From Streptomyces sp. DH-12 (GTDB lineage: Bacteria > Actinomycetota > Actinomycetes > Streptomycetales > Streptomycetaceae), in contig NZ_PPFB01000001.1 of assembly GCF_002899455.1 (NCBI RefSeq), forward strand, positions 6,828,501-6,892,500: DNA of 64,000 nt, in the 5' to 3' direction. This document shows positions 41,000 to 48,510 of the stretch, piece after piece (positions within the stretch are counted from its first letter, which is position 1; each line of letters begins with the position of its first letter). The notes under the pieces were generated by a model. The model worked only from the letters and a program-made list of their open reading frames with translations. It was not told where the DNA came from and ran no database searches. The position numbers were made by a program, and so were the translations under genes.

Positions 41000-41539
41000 T
41001 CACGCCGCGAGTGCCGGCTCCGGGCCCAGACGGGCCAGCAAGGACGCGTGGTGGAGGACGGCCACCGGGGAAAGGAGGTCCGGGTGGCGCAGGAGGGCCG
41101 CTGCCCTCGTGTCCGTCGCGTCGGGGGACAGCAGACGGCGGAACTCGCCGGCACCGGCGCCGAGCGCGGCCACCGCCCGGGCGGCCAGCCCCGGGTCGGA
41201 CAGCAGGCACGCCGCCCAGCTCGTCACGACCTCGTCGACCCAGGTGCGCCAGGGCTCCGCGTCGAGGCCGTCCGCGCCGGTGACCCGGTCGAGGCGGGCC
41301 GCGCCTCCGGGGCCCGCGAGACCCACCAGCTCCGCGTCCATCGCCGTGGGGTAGCGGAGGCGGGCCGCGACGGTGACCGCCTGACGGGCCTGGATCTCGC
41401 ACAGGGCGTCGGACAGCGCGCCGCCGGGCGCGGGGAAGGAACGGGTCAGCCACTGCGTGGTGGCCGCTATCACGGGGGAGAGGTGGGCTGGCACTGCGGT
41501 CCGTCCGAACCTGGGGGAGAAGGATGAGGACGCCAGCAC
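41000..41539 (-). CDS. Unknown protein divergent from the P450 gene
   Basis: 179 residues if it starts at the GTG 41539 (GAGGA seven nt upstream); GTGs at 41494 and 41473 are alternatives that would trim 15 or 22 residues. Mostly helical: VIAATTQWLTRSFPAPGGAL, DALCEIQARQAVTVAARLRY, EPWRTWVDEVVTSWAACLLS, then LLRHPDLLSPVAVLHHASLL. No signal peptide or motif that I recognise. It shares a 129-nt upstream region with the CYP152 gene, so it might be co-regulated with the P450/DUF6895 block or be its regulator; neither can be shown from the sequence. Confidence 0.6.
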   Translation of the reverse strand: MLASSSFSPRFGRTAVPAHLSPVIAATTQWLTRSFPAPGGALSDALCEIQARQAVTVAARLRYPTAMDAELVGLAGPGGAARLDRVTGADGLDAEPWRTWVDEVVTSWAACLLSDPGLAARAVAALGAGAGEFRRLLSPDATDTRAAALLRHPDLLSPVAVLHHASLLARLGPEPALAA

Positions 41540-41668
41540 CGTAGTCCTCGTCCCGCACCCGCCGACGTGACCCGGGTCTCGATCCCGGCGTGGTCTGCGC
41601 CACGCCCGGAGAGCGGCGGTGCCCGTGCCGCGGAGTGTCCGGGCAGGCACCGCGGGCACCCGGCTGTC

Positions 41669-42916
41669 ATGGACGTACTCAGCCGCCCCTTGCTCGACCG
41701 CACCCTGCCGCTCCTCGCCGAAGGCTACGCCTGGCTCCCCAACCGGATGCGTGACGCGTCCGGCTCCGTGGTCCGCACCCGCATCATGGGCCGCCCCGCC
41801 CTCGCCCTGCGCGGACCGGAGGCGGTCCGCTTCTTCTACGACGAACGGAACGTGCACCGGCACCGCGCCATCCCCGAACCCGTTCTCGGCACCCTCTTCG
41901 GCCACGAGGCCGTGCACACCCTCGACGGCGCCGCCCACCGCGCCCGCAAGGAACTGTTCCTCCCGCTGCTGGAGCCCGCCGCCGTGGCCGGACTCGCCGA
42001 GCACGTCTCCGCCGCCTGGGACGAGGCCGTGCCGCAGTGGTGCCGGCGCGCGTCGATCGTGCTGTTCGACGAGGCGGCCACGGTGCTCACCCGCGGCGTC
42101 CACCGCTGGGCCGGCGTACCGCTGGACGACGCCGAGGCGGGGGCGACCGCGCGGGACATGACCGCGATGGTGGACGGCTTCGCCACCGCCGGACCGCGCC
42201 ACCTGCGGGCCCGGCGCGCCCGCGGCCGCCAGGAGGAGCGGCTGGCCCGTCTGGTCCGCGACGTCCGCACCGGACAGGTCACCGCGCCCGACGGCTCGGT
42301 GCTGGGGCGGGTCTGCGGGCACCGCGACGCGGACGGGGAGCCGCTCGACGAGAAGACGGCCGCCGTCGAACTGCTCAACGTGCTGCGCCCGACCACCGCC
42401 CTCGCCTGGTTCGTCGCCTTCTCCGCGCACGCCCTGCACCGCTGGCCGGAGAACCGCGCGCCGCTCGCGGCCGGGGACGCGGCGTTCCAGACGGCGTTCG
42501 CGCACGAGGTCCGCCGCTTCTACCCGTTCGTGCCGTTCCTCGGCGGCCTCGCGGTCCGCGACCTGTTCTGGCGGGGCGCCTGGGTGCCCGAGGGCGGCCT
42601 GGTGGTGCTCGACGTGTACGGCCAGAACCACGACGAGACGCTGTGGGGCGACCCGTACGCCTTCCGGCCGCGGCGCTTCCTCGAACGGGCCGTGGCGCAC
42701 GACGCGTTGATCCCGCAGGGCGGGGGCGACCCGGCGACGGGCCACCGCTGTCCCGGAGAGAGTCTCACCGTCGGTGTGCTGGAGACCCTCGCGGCGCGGC
42801 TGGCCCGTATGGAGTACACGGTTCCGGACCAGAATCTGGCCATCTCCCTGCACCGCGTCCCCACCCTCCCGCACAGCGGTGTGGTCCTTGCGGGAGTGGG
42901 GCGGGCCGCCGTCTAG
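41669..42916 (+). CDS. Cytochrome P450 of the CYP152 peroxygenase family
   Basis: 415 residues from the ATG at 41669 (weak ribosome site; an upstream start would add 34 Arg/Pro-rich residues). Fatty-acid peroxygenases of this family (P450 BSbeta, SPalpha, OleT) use hydrogen peroxide to hydroxylate or decarboxylate fatty acids. The family marks are all here. R240-P241 in NVLRPTTALAWF equals Arg242-Pro243, the substrate-carboxylate clamp. EVRRFYPFVPFLGGLAVRD and IPQGGGDPATGHRCPGESLT match too, with heme-ligand Cys361 (BSbeta Cys363). His at position 85 in OleT-type decarboxylases corresponds to the VHTLDG region, where His83 is present; exact alignment is needed. It heads the block of unusual genes, 142 nt before the peptide gene. 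Confidence 0.94.
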   Translation: MDVLSRPLLDRTLPLLAEGYAWLPNRMRDASGSVVRTRIMGRPALALRGPEAVRFFYDERNVHRHRAIPEPVLGTLFGHEAVHTLDGAAHRARKELFLPLLEPAAVAGLAEHVSAAWDEAVPQWCRRASIVLFDEAATVLTRGVHRWAGVPLDDAEAGATARDMTAMVDGFATAGPRHLRARRARGRQEERLARLVRDVRTGQVTAPDGSVLGRVCGHRDADGEPLDEKTAAVELLNVLRPTTALAWFVAFSAHALHRWPENRAPLAAGDAAFQTAFAHEVRRFYPFVPFLGGLAVRDLFWRGAWVPEGGLVVLDVYGQNHDETLWGDPYAFRPRRFLERAVAHDALIPQGGGDPATGHRCPGESLTVGVLETLAARLARMEYTVPDQNLAISLHRVPTLPHSGVVLAGVGRAAV

Positions 42917-43058
42917 CGGCCCCTGCGGCCTGCGCCCGTCTCCCCCCTGCATGTTGAAGAAGTGACAAAAGCAAGGAAGGGAAAAGTGGCGCGATTTGTC
43001 TGATTCGGGTGATTCTGGATGTGTCAGGTACTTCGCTACGCCTCAGGGAGATGGTGTC

Positions 43059-43247
43059 ATGCGTCCCGACGAAAAGGTCATCGAGGAAGTCACCGGAATC
43101 CAGGCAGCCGACATCGAGGCGGCACTCGACCCGGCCGAGGCCGACGGTGTCTACCGCGACAGCCGGGAGTGCGCCGCCCTGGCGCTCCTCTCCGGCGCGA
43201 CCAAGCTGCTGCTGTCGCCTCCGACCCCGCGCCCGAAGAAGGGCTGA
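43059..43247 (+). CDS. 62-residue precursor-like peptide
   Basis: Starts at the ATG 43059, eight nt after GGGAGA; an in-frame upstream start (42996) would extend it by 21 residues without a ribosome site. The first 30 residues are acidic and helical (MRPDEKVIEEVTGIQAADIE, then AALDPAEADG), like a RiPP leader peptide. The rest is different in character: VYRDSRECAALALLSGATKL followed by LLSPPTPRPKKG, with one Cys (38), several Ser/Thr and a Pro/Lys tail. It lies 22 nt before the next gene of the operon. It may be a modified-peptide precursor or a small regulatory/adaptor protein; the sequence alone cannot decide. Confidence 0.72.
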   Translation: MRPDEKVIEEVTGIQAADIEAALDPAEADGVYRDSRECAALALLSGATKLLLSPPTPRPKKG

Positions 43248-43269
43248 ACGGACCGACGGGAGCAGTCGA

Positions 43270-43962
43270 ATGGAGCAGTCAGGCACCTCGACCCGCTTGC
43301 AGGCCGCGGTGCAGGACCTCGCTTCCGGCGTGGTCTCCGCCCTCAGGGGCGGGGACCACGCTCACGTGGTCCCCGCGGCGGGGACCGACGGGGAAGCGGG
43401 GGACCTCGCACTGGCCGCCGTGCGCGTCCTGGGAGCGGACGCGTTGCTGCCGGGCCTCCTGTCGCGCACTCCGCCCGACCCGGCGGAGCTGGCCGTCTTC
43501 CGCAAGGCGGTCGAGGCGTACCCGCCCCGTGCGGACGCCGCGCCCACCGTGCGATGGAGCCACTGGGCGATGGCCCGCACCCTGCGCCGCGCCGACCCGT
43601 CCTGCGCGGAACCGCCGGACGAGCCGGACACCGCGTGGCTGGACGGCGCGGCCTGGCAGGTCCTCACCCACCAACTCGCCGTCCTGGCACCCCTCGCGCT
43701 GCCCGGGGAGGACTGCGCGGTGAGCCGCCTCGCGGAGCGCCGGCCCGTGGACGTCGCCCGCGGCTTCGTCCGCGCGGTGCGCCGCAGGGACTGGCGGCAG
43801 GCCGCCGGCGCGGGCCGCTGGCTGACCCTGCTGCCGGGCGTGCCGGACACCGTCGGCCTGGAGTCCGGACTGGACTTCGTGGAACTGATGGGCGGAACGG
43901 ACCCGCTCGTCGCCCTCCAGGTGCAGGCCGCCCGCCGGATGCGGACCGGAGCACGCGTGTGA
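43270..43962 (+). CDS. Unknown protein in the CYP152/DUF6895 block
   Basis: 230 residues from the ATG at 43270 (GGGAG about 10 nt upstream). The sequence is helical and Ala-rich without membrane spans: TRLQAAVQDLASGVVSALRG, DLALAAVRVLGADALLPGLL, PTVRWSHWAMARTLRRADPS, then WQVLTHQLAVLAPLALPGED. Charged or aromatic residues recur in the middle (W, H, R), perhaps an active site. I recognise no family. Its stop overlaps the GTG start of the first DUF6895-like gene (GTGA), so it is translated together with those genes and should work in the same process. Confidence 0.75.
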   Translation: MEQSGTSTRLQAAVQDLASGVVSALRGGDHAHVVPAAGTDGEAGDLALAAVRVLGADALLPGLLSRTPPDPAELAVFRKAVEAYPPRADAAPTVRWSHWAMARTLRRADPSCAEPPDEPDTAWLDGAAWQVLTHQLAVLAPLALPGEDCAVSRLAERRPVDVARGFVRAVRRRDWRQAAGAGRWLTLLPGVPDTVGLESGLDFVELMGGTDPLVALQVQAARRMRTGARV

Positions 43963-44945
43963 CCCCGCCCGCCGACGACCTCCGCGCCGCCGCCGGGGAC
44001 GCCCTCGCCTGGGCGGACTCCCGGCGCCCCGACTTCGCCCTGGGCGAGGACGCGCTGGCCGCCGACGGCGAGGTCGACCGCAGCTGGAAACCCCTCGGCG
44101 AACTCGCCCAGGTCTGCGCGACCGTCACCCGGCTCACCGGACCGGCCGACCCGCTGCACGCCCGCGCCCGCTCACTGCTCGACTTCGCCTGGCGGGAGAC
44201 GCGCGAGGGCGAGCTGTTCCTGCGGCTGCAGCGCCTCGAGCCCTTCGCGACCTACCCGCTGGAGGTGTACGCCGCCCTGGCCTCCGCGGGGCTGCGCCAC
44301 CCCGCCTTCGAGCAGGCGGCGGCGGTCGTGGCGCGCACCCGCGGCTGGCGGTTCACCGAACAGGACCCCACACGGCGGCTCGGCGTGCTGCGCGCCGAGG
44401 AACGCTGCGGCATCCACCGCTTAGGCCAGGCGCCGCCGGAGCTGCCGCGGACCTGGCTCGGCGGACTGCCCGAGCCGTGGACCTTCGGCCGCGACGCCGG
44501 ATACGCCCTCACCCACGTCGTGTTCCACCTCAGCGACTGGGGACGCGACGCCCGCGCCCTGCCGCCGGACCTCGTCGCCTATCTGAGCGACTGGCTGCCG
44601 CCCTGGCTCGACACCTGTCTGGAGGCCGGCCTGTGGGACCTCGGCGGCGAACTGCTCGCCGTGGCCGCGATCGTGGCCCGCACGACCGGCGAGGACGCGC
44701 CCGCCGACGACTGGCGGCGGCTTCTGGCGGCCCGCGGTCCGGCCGGCGAAGTCCCCCTGGACGACCGGGACCTGGACGAGATCGCGGCCGGACCCGGCAC
44801 GGACGGCGACCGCTACTTCCTGCACCACTACCACTCCACCCTCATGGCCGCCTTCGCGGCGGTCCTGGCCGGCGCCCGCACGGCCGAGCGGCCCGCCCCG
44901 GCCGCGGCGGGACGGCGGTCCGGCGGACAAGGAGCGCCGGCATGA
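43959..44945 (+). CDS. DUF6895-like helical protein A
   Basis: 328 residues from the GTG at 43959. Helical throughout, with a clear relation to the next gene. Shared blocks: SWKPLGELAQVCATVTRL (42-59) versus FKPVGELALVCKVLF; DPTRRLG (136-142); TWLGGLPEPWTF (165-176); THVVFHLSDWG (185-195); LPPDLVAYLSDWLPPWLD (201-218); GLWDLGGELLAV (224-235); and YHSTLMAAFAAVLA near the C-terminus. The repeated helix pattern recalls alpha-toroid folds such as terpene cyclase-like or lanthionine-type barrels (inference). I recall the family as DUF6895, function unknown. No signal peptide; likely cytoplasmic. The Ala/Pro/Gly tail after residue 310 is low complexity. Confidence 0.78.
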   Translation: MTPPADDLRAAAGDALAWADSRRPDFALGEDALAADGEVDRSWKPLGELAQVCATVTRLTGPADPLHARARSLLDFAWRETREGELFLRLQRLEPFATYPLEVYAALASAGLRHPAFEQAAAVVARTRGWRFTEQDPTRRLGVLRAEERCGIHRLGQAPPELPRTWLGGLPEPWTFGRDAGYALTHVVFHLSDWGRDARALPPDLVAYLSDWLPPWLDTCLEAGLWDLGGELLAVAAIVARTTGEDAPADDWRRLLAARGPAGEVPLDDRDLDEIAAGPGTDGDRYFLHHYHSTLMAAFAAVLAGARTAERPAPAAAGRRSGGQGAPA

Positions 44946-45859
44946 CCGACCCCCGTCTCGTCCACACCGTCGGCGTCGGCGCCATGGAATGGCTCTGGGC
45001 GCACCGCGACGGCTTCCGCCTCGAACCCGACGTGGACCCCGAAGTGGGCTTCCTGGAACGCTTCAAGCCGGTCGGCGAACTCGCCCTGGTCTGCAAGGTG
45101 CTGTTCCGCGAGGGCGTCGCCGGCTCCCGGCAGGCCGAGCTGGCCCGCAGACTGCTCGACCACATCTGGCGCGAGACCCTGGACGGCGGCACCATGCTGG
45201 TCCGCGGCCAGCGCACCGAACCGGCCTCCCCGATCCCCTTCGAGGTGTACCTGCCGTTCCGTGAACTCGGGTACAGCCAGCCGGAGATCGAGCGTCACGC
45301 GGTGCTGAACAACCGCCTGGACAGCTGGTTTGCCTTCGAGACCACCCCCACCCGGCGGCTCGGGCTGTCCGCGTTCCAGCGGCGCTTCGGCCTCACCCCC
45401 CGCCCGTCCGAGGCCGAGGCCCTGCGCTCCACCTGGCTGGCCCGCACCCCCGAACCCTGGACCGTCGAGGGCCACATCGCCTACGACATCACGCACTGCG
45501 TGTTCCACCTGACCGACTGGGGCGAGAACCCCGACGGCCTGCCCCCGGACATCGCCGGCTACCTGGCGACCTGGCTGCCCGTGTGGATCGACGACTGGCT
45601 GGACCTGCGCCGCTGGGACCTGCTCGGCGAACTCCTCGTGGTGGACGCCTGCCTGCCCCGCCCCACCCTCGACGAGACGGCCTGGCGGGCGTTCGCCGCC
45701 GCCCAGCGGCCCGACGGCGCCATGCCCGCCGTCCGTGACATGCCCGAGGGCGACGAGGAGGCCGTCTTCGACGTCGTCTACCACTCCACCCTGGTCGCCG
45801 CGTTCGCCTCGGTCCTGGCCACCTCCCGCGCCCTGACCGAGCTGGCCAGCGCCTCATGA
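44942..45859 (+). CDS. DUF6895-like helical protein B
   Basis: 305 residues from the ATG at 44942, overlapping the previous stop (ATGA). A paralogue of protein A with a conserved core: ERFKPVGELALVCKVLFREG (39-58), TPTRRLGLSAFQRRFG (135-150), TWLARTPEPWTVEG (164-177), THCVFHLTDWG (184-194), LPPDIAGYLATWLPVWIDDW (200-219), RRWDLLGELLVVDACLPRPT, and YHSTLVAAFASVLATSRAL at the end. The invariant FHLxDWG could supply a His-Asp pair for metal binding or acid/base catalysis. The two proteins may form a heterodimer or act on successive intermediates. Family name from memory; activity unknown. Confidence 0.8.
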   Translation: MTDPRLVHTVGVGAMEWLWAHRDGFRLEPDVDPEVGFLERFKPVGELALVCKVLFREGVAGSRQAELARRLLDHIWRETLDGGTMLVRGQRTEPASPIPFEVYLPFRELGYSQPEIERHAVLNNRLDSWFAFETTPTRRLGLSAFQRRFGLTPRPSEAEALRSTWLARTPEPWTVEGHIAYDITHCVFHLTDWGENPDGLPPDIAGYLATWLPVWIDDWLDLRRWDLLGELLVVDACLPRPTLDETAWRAFAAAQRPDGAMPAVRDMPEGDEEAVFDVVYHSTLVAAFASVLATSRALTELASAS

Positions 45860-46944
45860 CGACGGCGGACCGCACCTCCTGGCCGGGCCCGCCGGCCGGC
45901 CAGGAGGACCGGCCACCCGTGAACGGCGCCCACGACGACGGCGGCTGGCCGGAGCGGCTGGCCGAGGCCGTCACCGCGGCCGACGCCCCCGACACCGTCT
46001 TCGCGCTCTCCCGCCACGGCCGCCGCACGGTCGTCACCGGCGGCACCGGCACCGCGCCCGGACGCCCCCGCGACCGGCTGCGCTACGAGATCGGCTCGGC
46101 CACCAAGGCGTTCACCGGACTGCTGCTGGCACACCTGGTGGACAGCGGCCGGCTCACCGGCGGCGAACCCGCCGCCGCCCTCCTCGGCGCCCGCCGCCCG
46201 CCCGGCCGTGACCCCGTCACACTGGCCCATCTCGTGACCCACACGGCCGGACTGCCCGCGCTCCCCGCCGGCTTCTACCCCCGCGCGCTGCCCGCCTGGC
46301 GCAGCAACCCCTACGGCCGCTACCCCGACGCCCGCGTCGTCGACGCCTTCCTGCGGCACCGCCCCCGCCACCGCCCCGGCACCCGCTGGCGCTACTCCAA
46401 CTTCGGGGTCGCCGTCCTCGGCCACGCCCTCGGCGCGGCCACCGGCACCGACTGGCAGGACCTGCTCGCCGAGCACCTGCTCGCCCCGCTCGGCCTCCAC
46501 GACACCGCCCCGCACGCCGGCGCCGACGGCCTCGACGCCGTGGGTCACGGCAAGGACGGCACGGGGACGCTGCCCGCCTTCGACGCGGGCGGCTTCCGGG
46601 CGGCCGGAGCGGTCCGCGCCACCCCGCACGACCTGCTCACCTTCCTCGAGGCCCACCTGGACCCCGCCCGGTGTCCGCCGCTGACGGGCGCGCTCCACGC
46701 CGTCCGCACACCCGTGCTGCGCCGGGGACCCGGGCACCGGCACGTGCACACCGTCGCCTGGTTCCGGCACCCCACGGACGGCGGCCCGCTGTACTTCCAC
46801 AGCGGGGCCACCCTCGGCCAGCAGGCGTTCCTCGGCTTCCGGCCCGACACGGGCACCGCGCTGGCCGCCGTCTGCACCCGCCGCTTCCGCGCACACGACC
46901 CGTTCCTGGCCACCGCGTACGCGCTGCTCGCCGAACAGCGCTGA
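45856..46944 (+). CDS. Serine hydrolase of the beta-lactamase/class C (AmpC, EstB) fold
   Basis: 362 residues from the ATG at 45856, overlapping the stop of DUF6895-like B. The three active-site motifs are in order: S81-A-T-K84 in YEIGSATKAFTGLLLAHLVD, Y180-S-N182 in WRYSNFGVAVLGHALGAATG, and H312-S-G314 in YFHSGATLGQQAFLG. Despite the fold, many members are esterases, amidases or D-peptidases rather than beta-lactamases. No signal peptide is visible, since the first 40 residues are polar, so a cytoplasmic role in the same pathway is more likely than antibiotic resistance. It is the last gene of the operon, followed within 4 nt by a long perfect hairpin. Confidence 0.9.
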   Translation: MTTADRTSWPGPPAGQEDRPPVNGAHDDGGWPERLAEAVTAADAPDTVFALSRHGRRTVVTGGTGTAPGRPRDRLRYEIGSATKAFTGLLLAHLVDSGRLTGGEPAAALLGARRPPGRDPVTLAHLVTHTAGLPALPAGFYPRALPAWRSNPYGRYPDARVVDAFLRHRPRHRPGTRWRYSNFGVAVLGHALGAATGTDWQDLLAEHLLAPLGLHDTAPHAGADGLDAVGHGKDGTGTLPAFDAGGFRAAGAVRATPHDLLTFLEAHLDPARCPPLTGALHAVRTPVLRRGPGHRHVHTVAWFRHPTDGGPLYFHSGATLGQQAFLGFRPDTGTALAAVCTRRFRAHDPFLATAYALLAEQR

Positions 46945-46947
46945 ACC

Positions 46948-46979
46948 CGCACGGCACGCCGGCGCCGGCGTGCCGTGCG
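46948..46979. terminator. Long perfect hairpin ending the operon
   Basis: 32-bp perfect palindrome whose left arm is CGCACGGCACGCCGGC, starting 4 nt after the serine-hydrolase stop. It also ends 6 nt before the stop of the convergent protease gene, so it serves both. No T tract. Confidence 0.75.
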
Positions 46980-46984
46980 ACGCG

Positions 46985-48355
46985 TCAGACCCGCTGCCAG
47001 AGCGCCGGGGTCCCGGCGGGCGCCCACGCGTCCTGCGCCTGGTGGGACTGCAGGCACTGGTACGTCACCCCGTCACGGGTGACGGTGGCGCCCGCCTCGT
47101 AGACCCGGCCCGCGGTCCACGCCCGGGCGCCGGTCTCCTGCTGCCCGGACGCGGCCGCCGCGGCCGCCGTGGTCAGGGTCAGCCCGTACTCGGAGAGGAT
47201 CGGGTTGACCGGCTGGTAGAACGTCGTGCCGCCGCCGGCGCAGTCGCCCGAGCCGCCGGAGGTGACCCCCTGTGCCTGCGCGCCCGCGACGTACGGACCG
47301 CCGGAGTCGCCCGGTTCGGCGCACACCGTCGTCCGGGTCAGCCCGTCGACCCGGCCCTCCGGGTAGCGCACGCTCGTGTCGTGCTGCTCGATCACGCCGC
47401 AGTGCCAGCCGGTGGTGGAACCGGACCGGCACACCGACGCCCCGACGAGCGCCTGCGCCGAGCCGGTGACCCGCACCTCCTGGCCGTCCTGCGCCTTCAC
47501 GTCGGGCGTCGGCGTCCACTGGCTCCGGGCGGCCACCCACGCCATGTCCCGGCCGGGGAACACCGACGCCTGGAAGGCGCCCTGCGGGGTGCGGTCGTAG
47601 CCGGTGGTGGTCGCGCCCGCCCGGCCGCAGTGGCCGGCCGTCACGAAGCCGCCCCGGCCGCCCTCGGTGACGGAGAAGCCGACGGAGCAGCGGGCCGAGT
47701 CGTTGATGTAGTACGCGTCGCCGCCGGTGATGTCCTGGAGCAGCCGGGGCCGTTCGGCCGTCAGGCGGATGCCGACGTCCTCGCCCTCCACCCCCGCGGC
47801 CTCCACGAAGGCGGCGCCCGCCGCCTGGTCGACGGCCTGCACCACGACCCGGTTCCTCACCACGTCGACGTACCAGACGGGTGTGTCGAGCGTGGAGACG
47901 CGGCCGGCCGCCGCGTCCAGCTTCTCCTTCGCCGCCCGCAGTGCGGCCAGGGACCGCTCGACCACCTGGGCGGTGGCGCCCTCGGCCTCGATCGCCGGCA
48001 CGTCCCTGGCGTCGGTGGTCGCCACCGTCAGCTCGTCGGCGGTCGCGCCGCGCAGCCAGGCGCCCGCGTACCGCTCGCCCAGGGAGTTGCGCAGCCGGCC
48101 GGCGCGGGTGCCCGCCTCGGCCTCGTGGACCAGACGCGTGGCCGCCTGCTCCGCGTCCAGGTCCAGATCGCGCTGGAGGGCGCTGAGCAGGTGCGGGGAG
48201 GGCCGGTCGGCGCCGAGGGTCTGGGCCGCCCCGGGCGCGGGGCCCGTCGTGGGGGAGGCGTCCGCCGCCGAGGCGTGGGGGAGTCCGGCGAGGACGAGGG
48301 CGCCGAGCGCCACGAGCGCCGGGCGGCGCGCGGCTCGGACGTGTCTGAGGACCAT
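46985..48355 (-). CDS. Secreted S1 serine protease (streptogrisin C-like) with C-terminal carbohydrate-binding module
   Basis: 456 residues from the ATG at 48355, eight nt after GGAGAC. Signal peptide (RRPALVALGALVLAGLPHAS, cleavage near ASA-AD). A propeptide (about 35-215) carries DLDLDAEQAATRLVHEAEAG and related segments that fold and inhibit alpha-lytic-type proteases. The mature S1 domain has the triad in FVTAGHCGRAG (His), RDMAWVAARS (Asp) and AEPGDSGGPYVAG (Ser). The C-terminal 50 residues (ARAWTAGRVYEAGATVTRDG, then CLQSHQAQDAWAPAGTPALW) are a chitin-binding type 3/CBM5/12 module. Streptogrisin C has the same layout. Extracellular; probably targets chitin-associated protein. Confidence 0.95.
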   Translation of the reverse strand: MVLRHVRAARRPALVALGALVLAGLPHASAADASPTTGPAPGAAQTLGADRPSPHLLSALQRDLDLDAEQAATRLVHEAEAGTRAGRLRNSLGERYAGAWLRGATADELTVATTDARDVPAIEAEGATAQVVERSLAALRAAKEKLDAAAGRVSTLDTPVWYVDVVRNRVVVQAVDQAAGAAFVEAAGVEGEDVGIRLTAERPRLLQDITGGDAYYINDSARCSVGFSVTEGGRGGFVTAGHCGRAGATTTGYDRTPQGAFQASVFPGRDMAWVAARSQWTPTPDVKAQDGQEVRVTGSAQALVGASVCRSGSTTGWHCGVIEQHDTSVRYPEGRVDGLTRTTVCAEPGDSGGPYVAGAQAQGVTSGGSGDCAGGGTTFYQPVNPILSEYGLTLTTAAAAAASGQQETGARAWTAGRVYEAGATVTRDGVTYQCLQSHQAQDAWAPAGTPALWQRV

Positions 48356-48510
48356 TCGGTACGTCTCCGTTCGTTCGGGCGGCGATGCCGTCGCGGAGAC
48401 TGAGTCCTTGCCCGGCACGCCCGACGGAATGTCAGGACACGCCGGAATTCGCACGTACGGGACGGGGCCGGGCCCCGTGTGCAGTAGGCGGGCGGGGCGG
48501 ACGGGTGACG

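Noticed and set aside
41669..43247. Interpretation as a P450-cyclophane RiPP (biarylitide/atropitide-like) cluster.
   Set aside because: Those P450s belong to other families and pair with very short aromatic-rich precursors. Here the P450 is CYP152, with a carboxylate clamp for fatty acids, and the peptide is not aromatic.
45856..46944. Antibiotic-resistance beta-lactamase.
   Set aside because: SxxK, YxN and HSG motifs are shared with esterases and peptidases; there is no signal peptide, and the gene is embedded in a biosynthesis-like operon.
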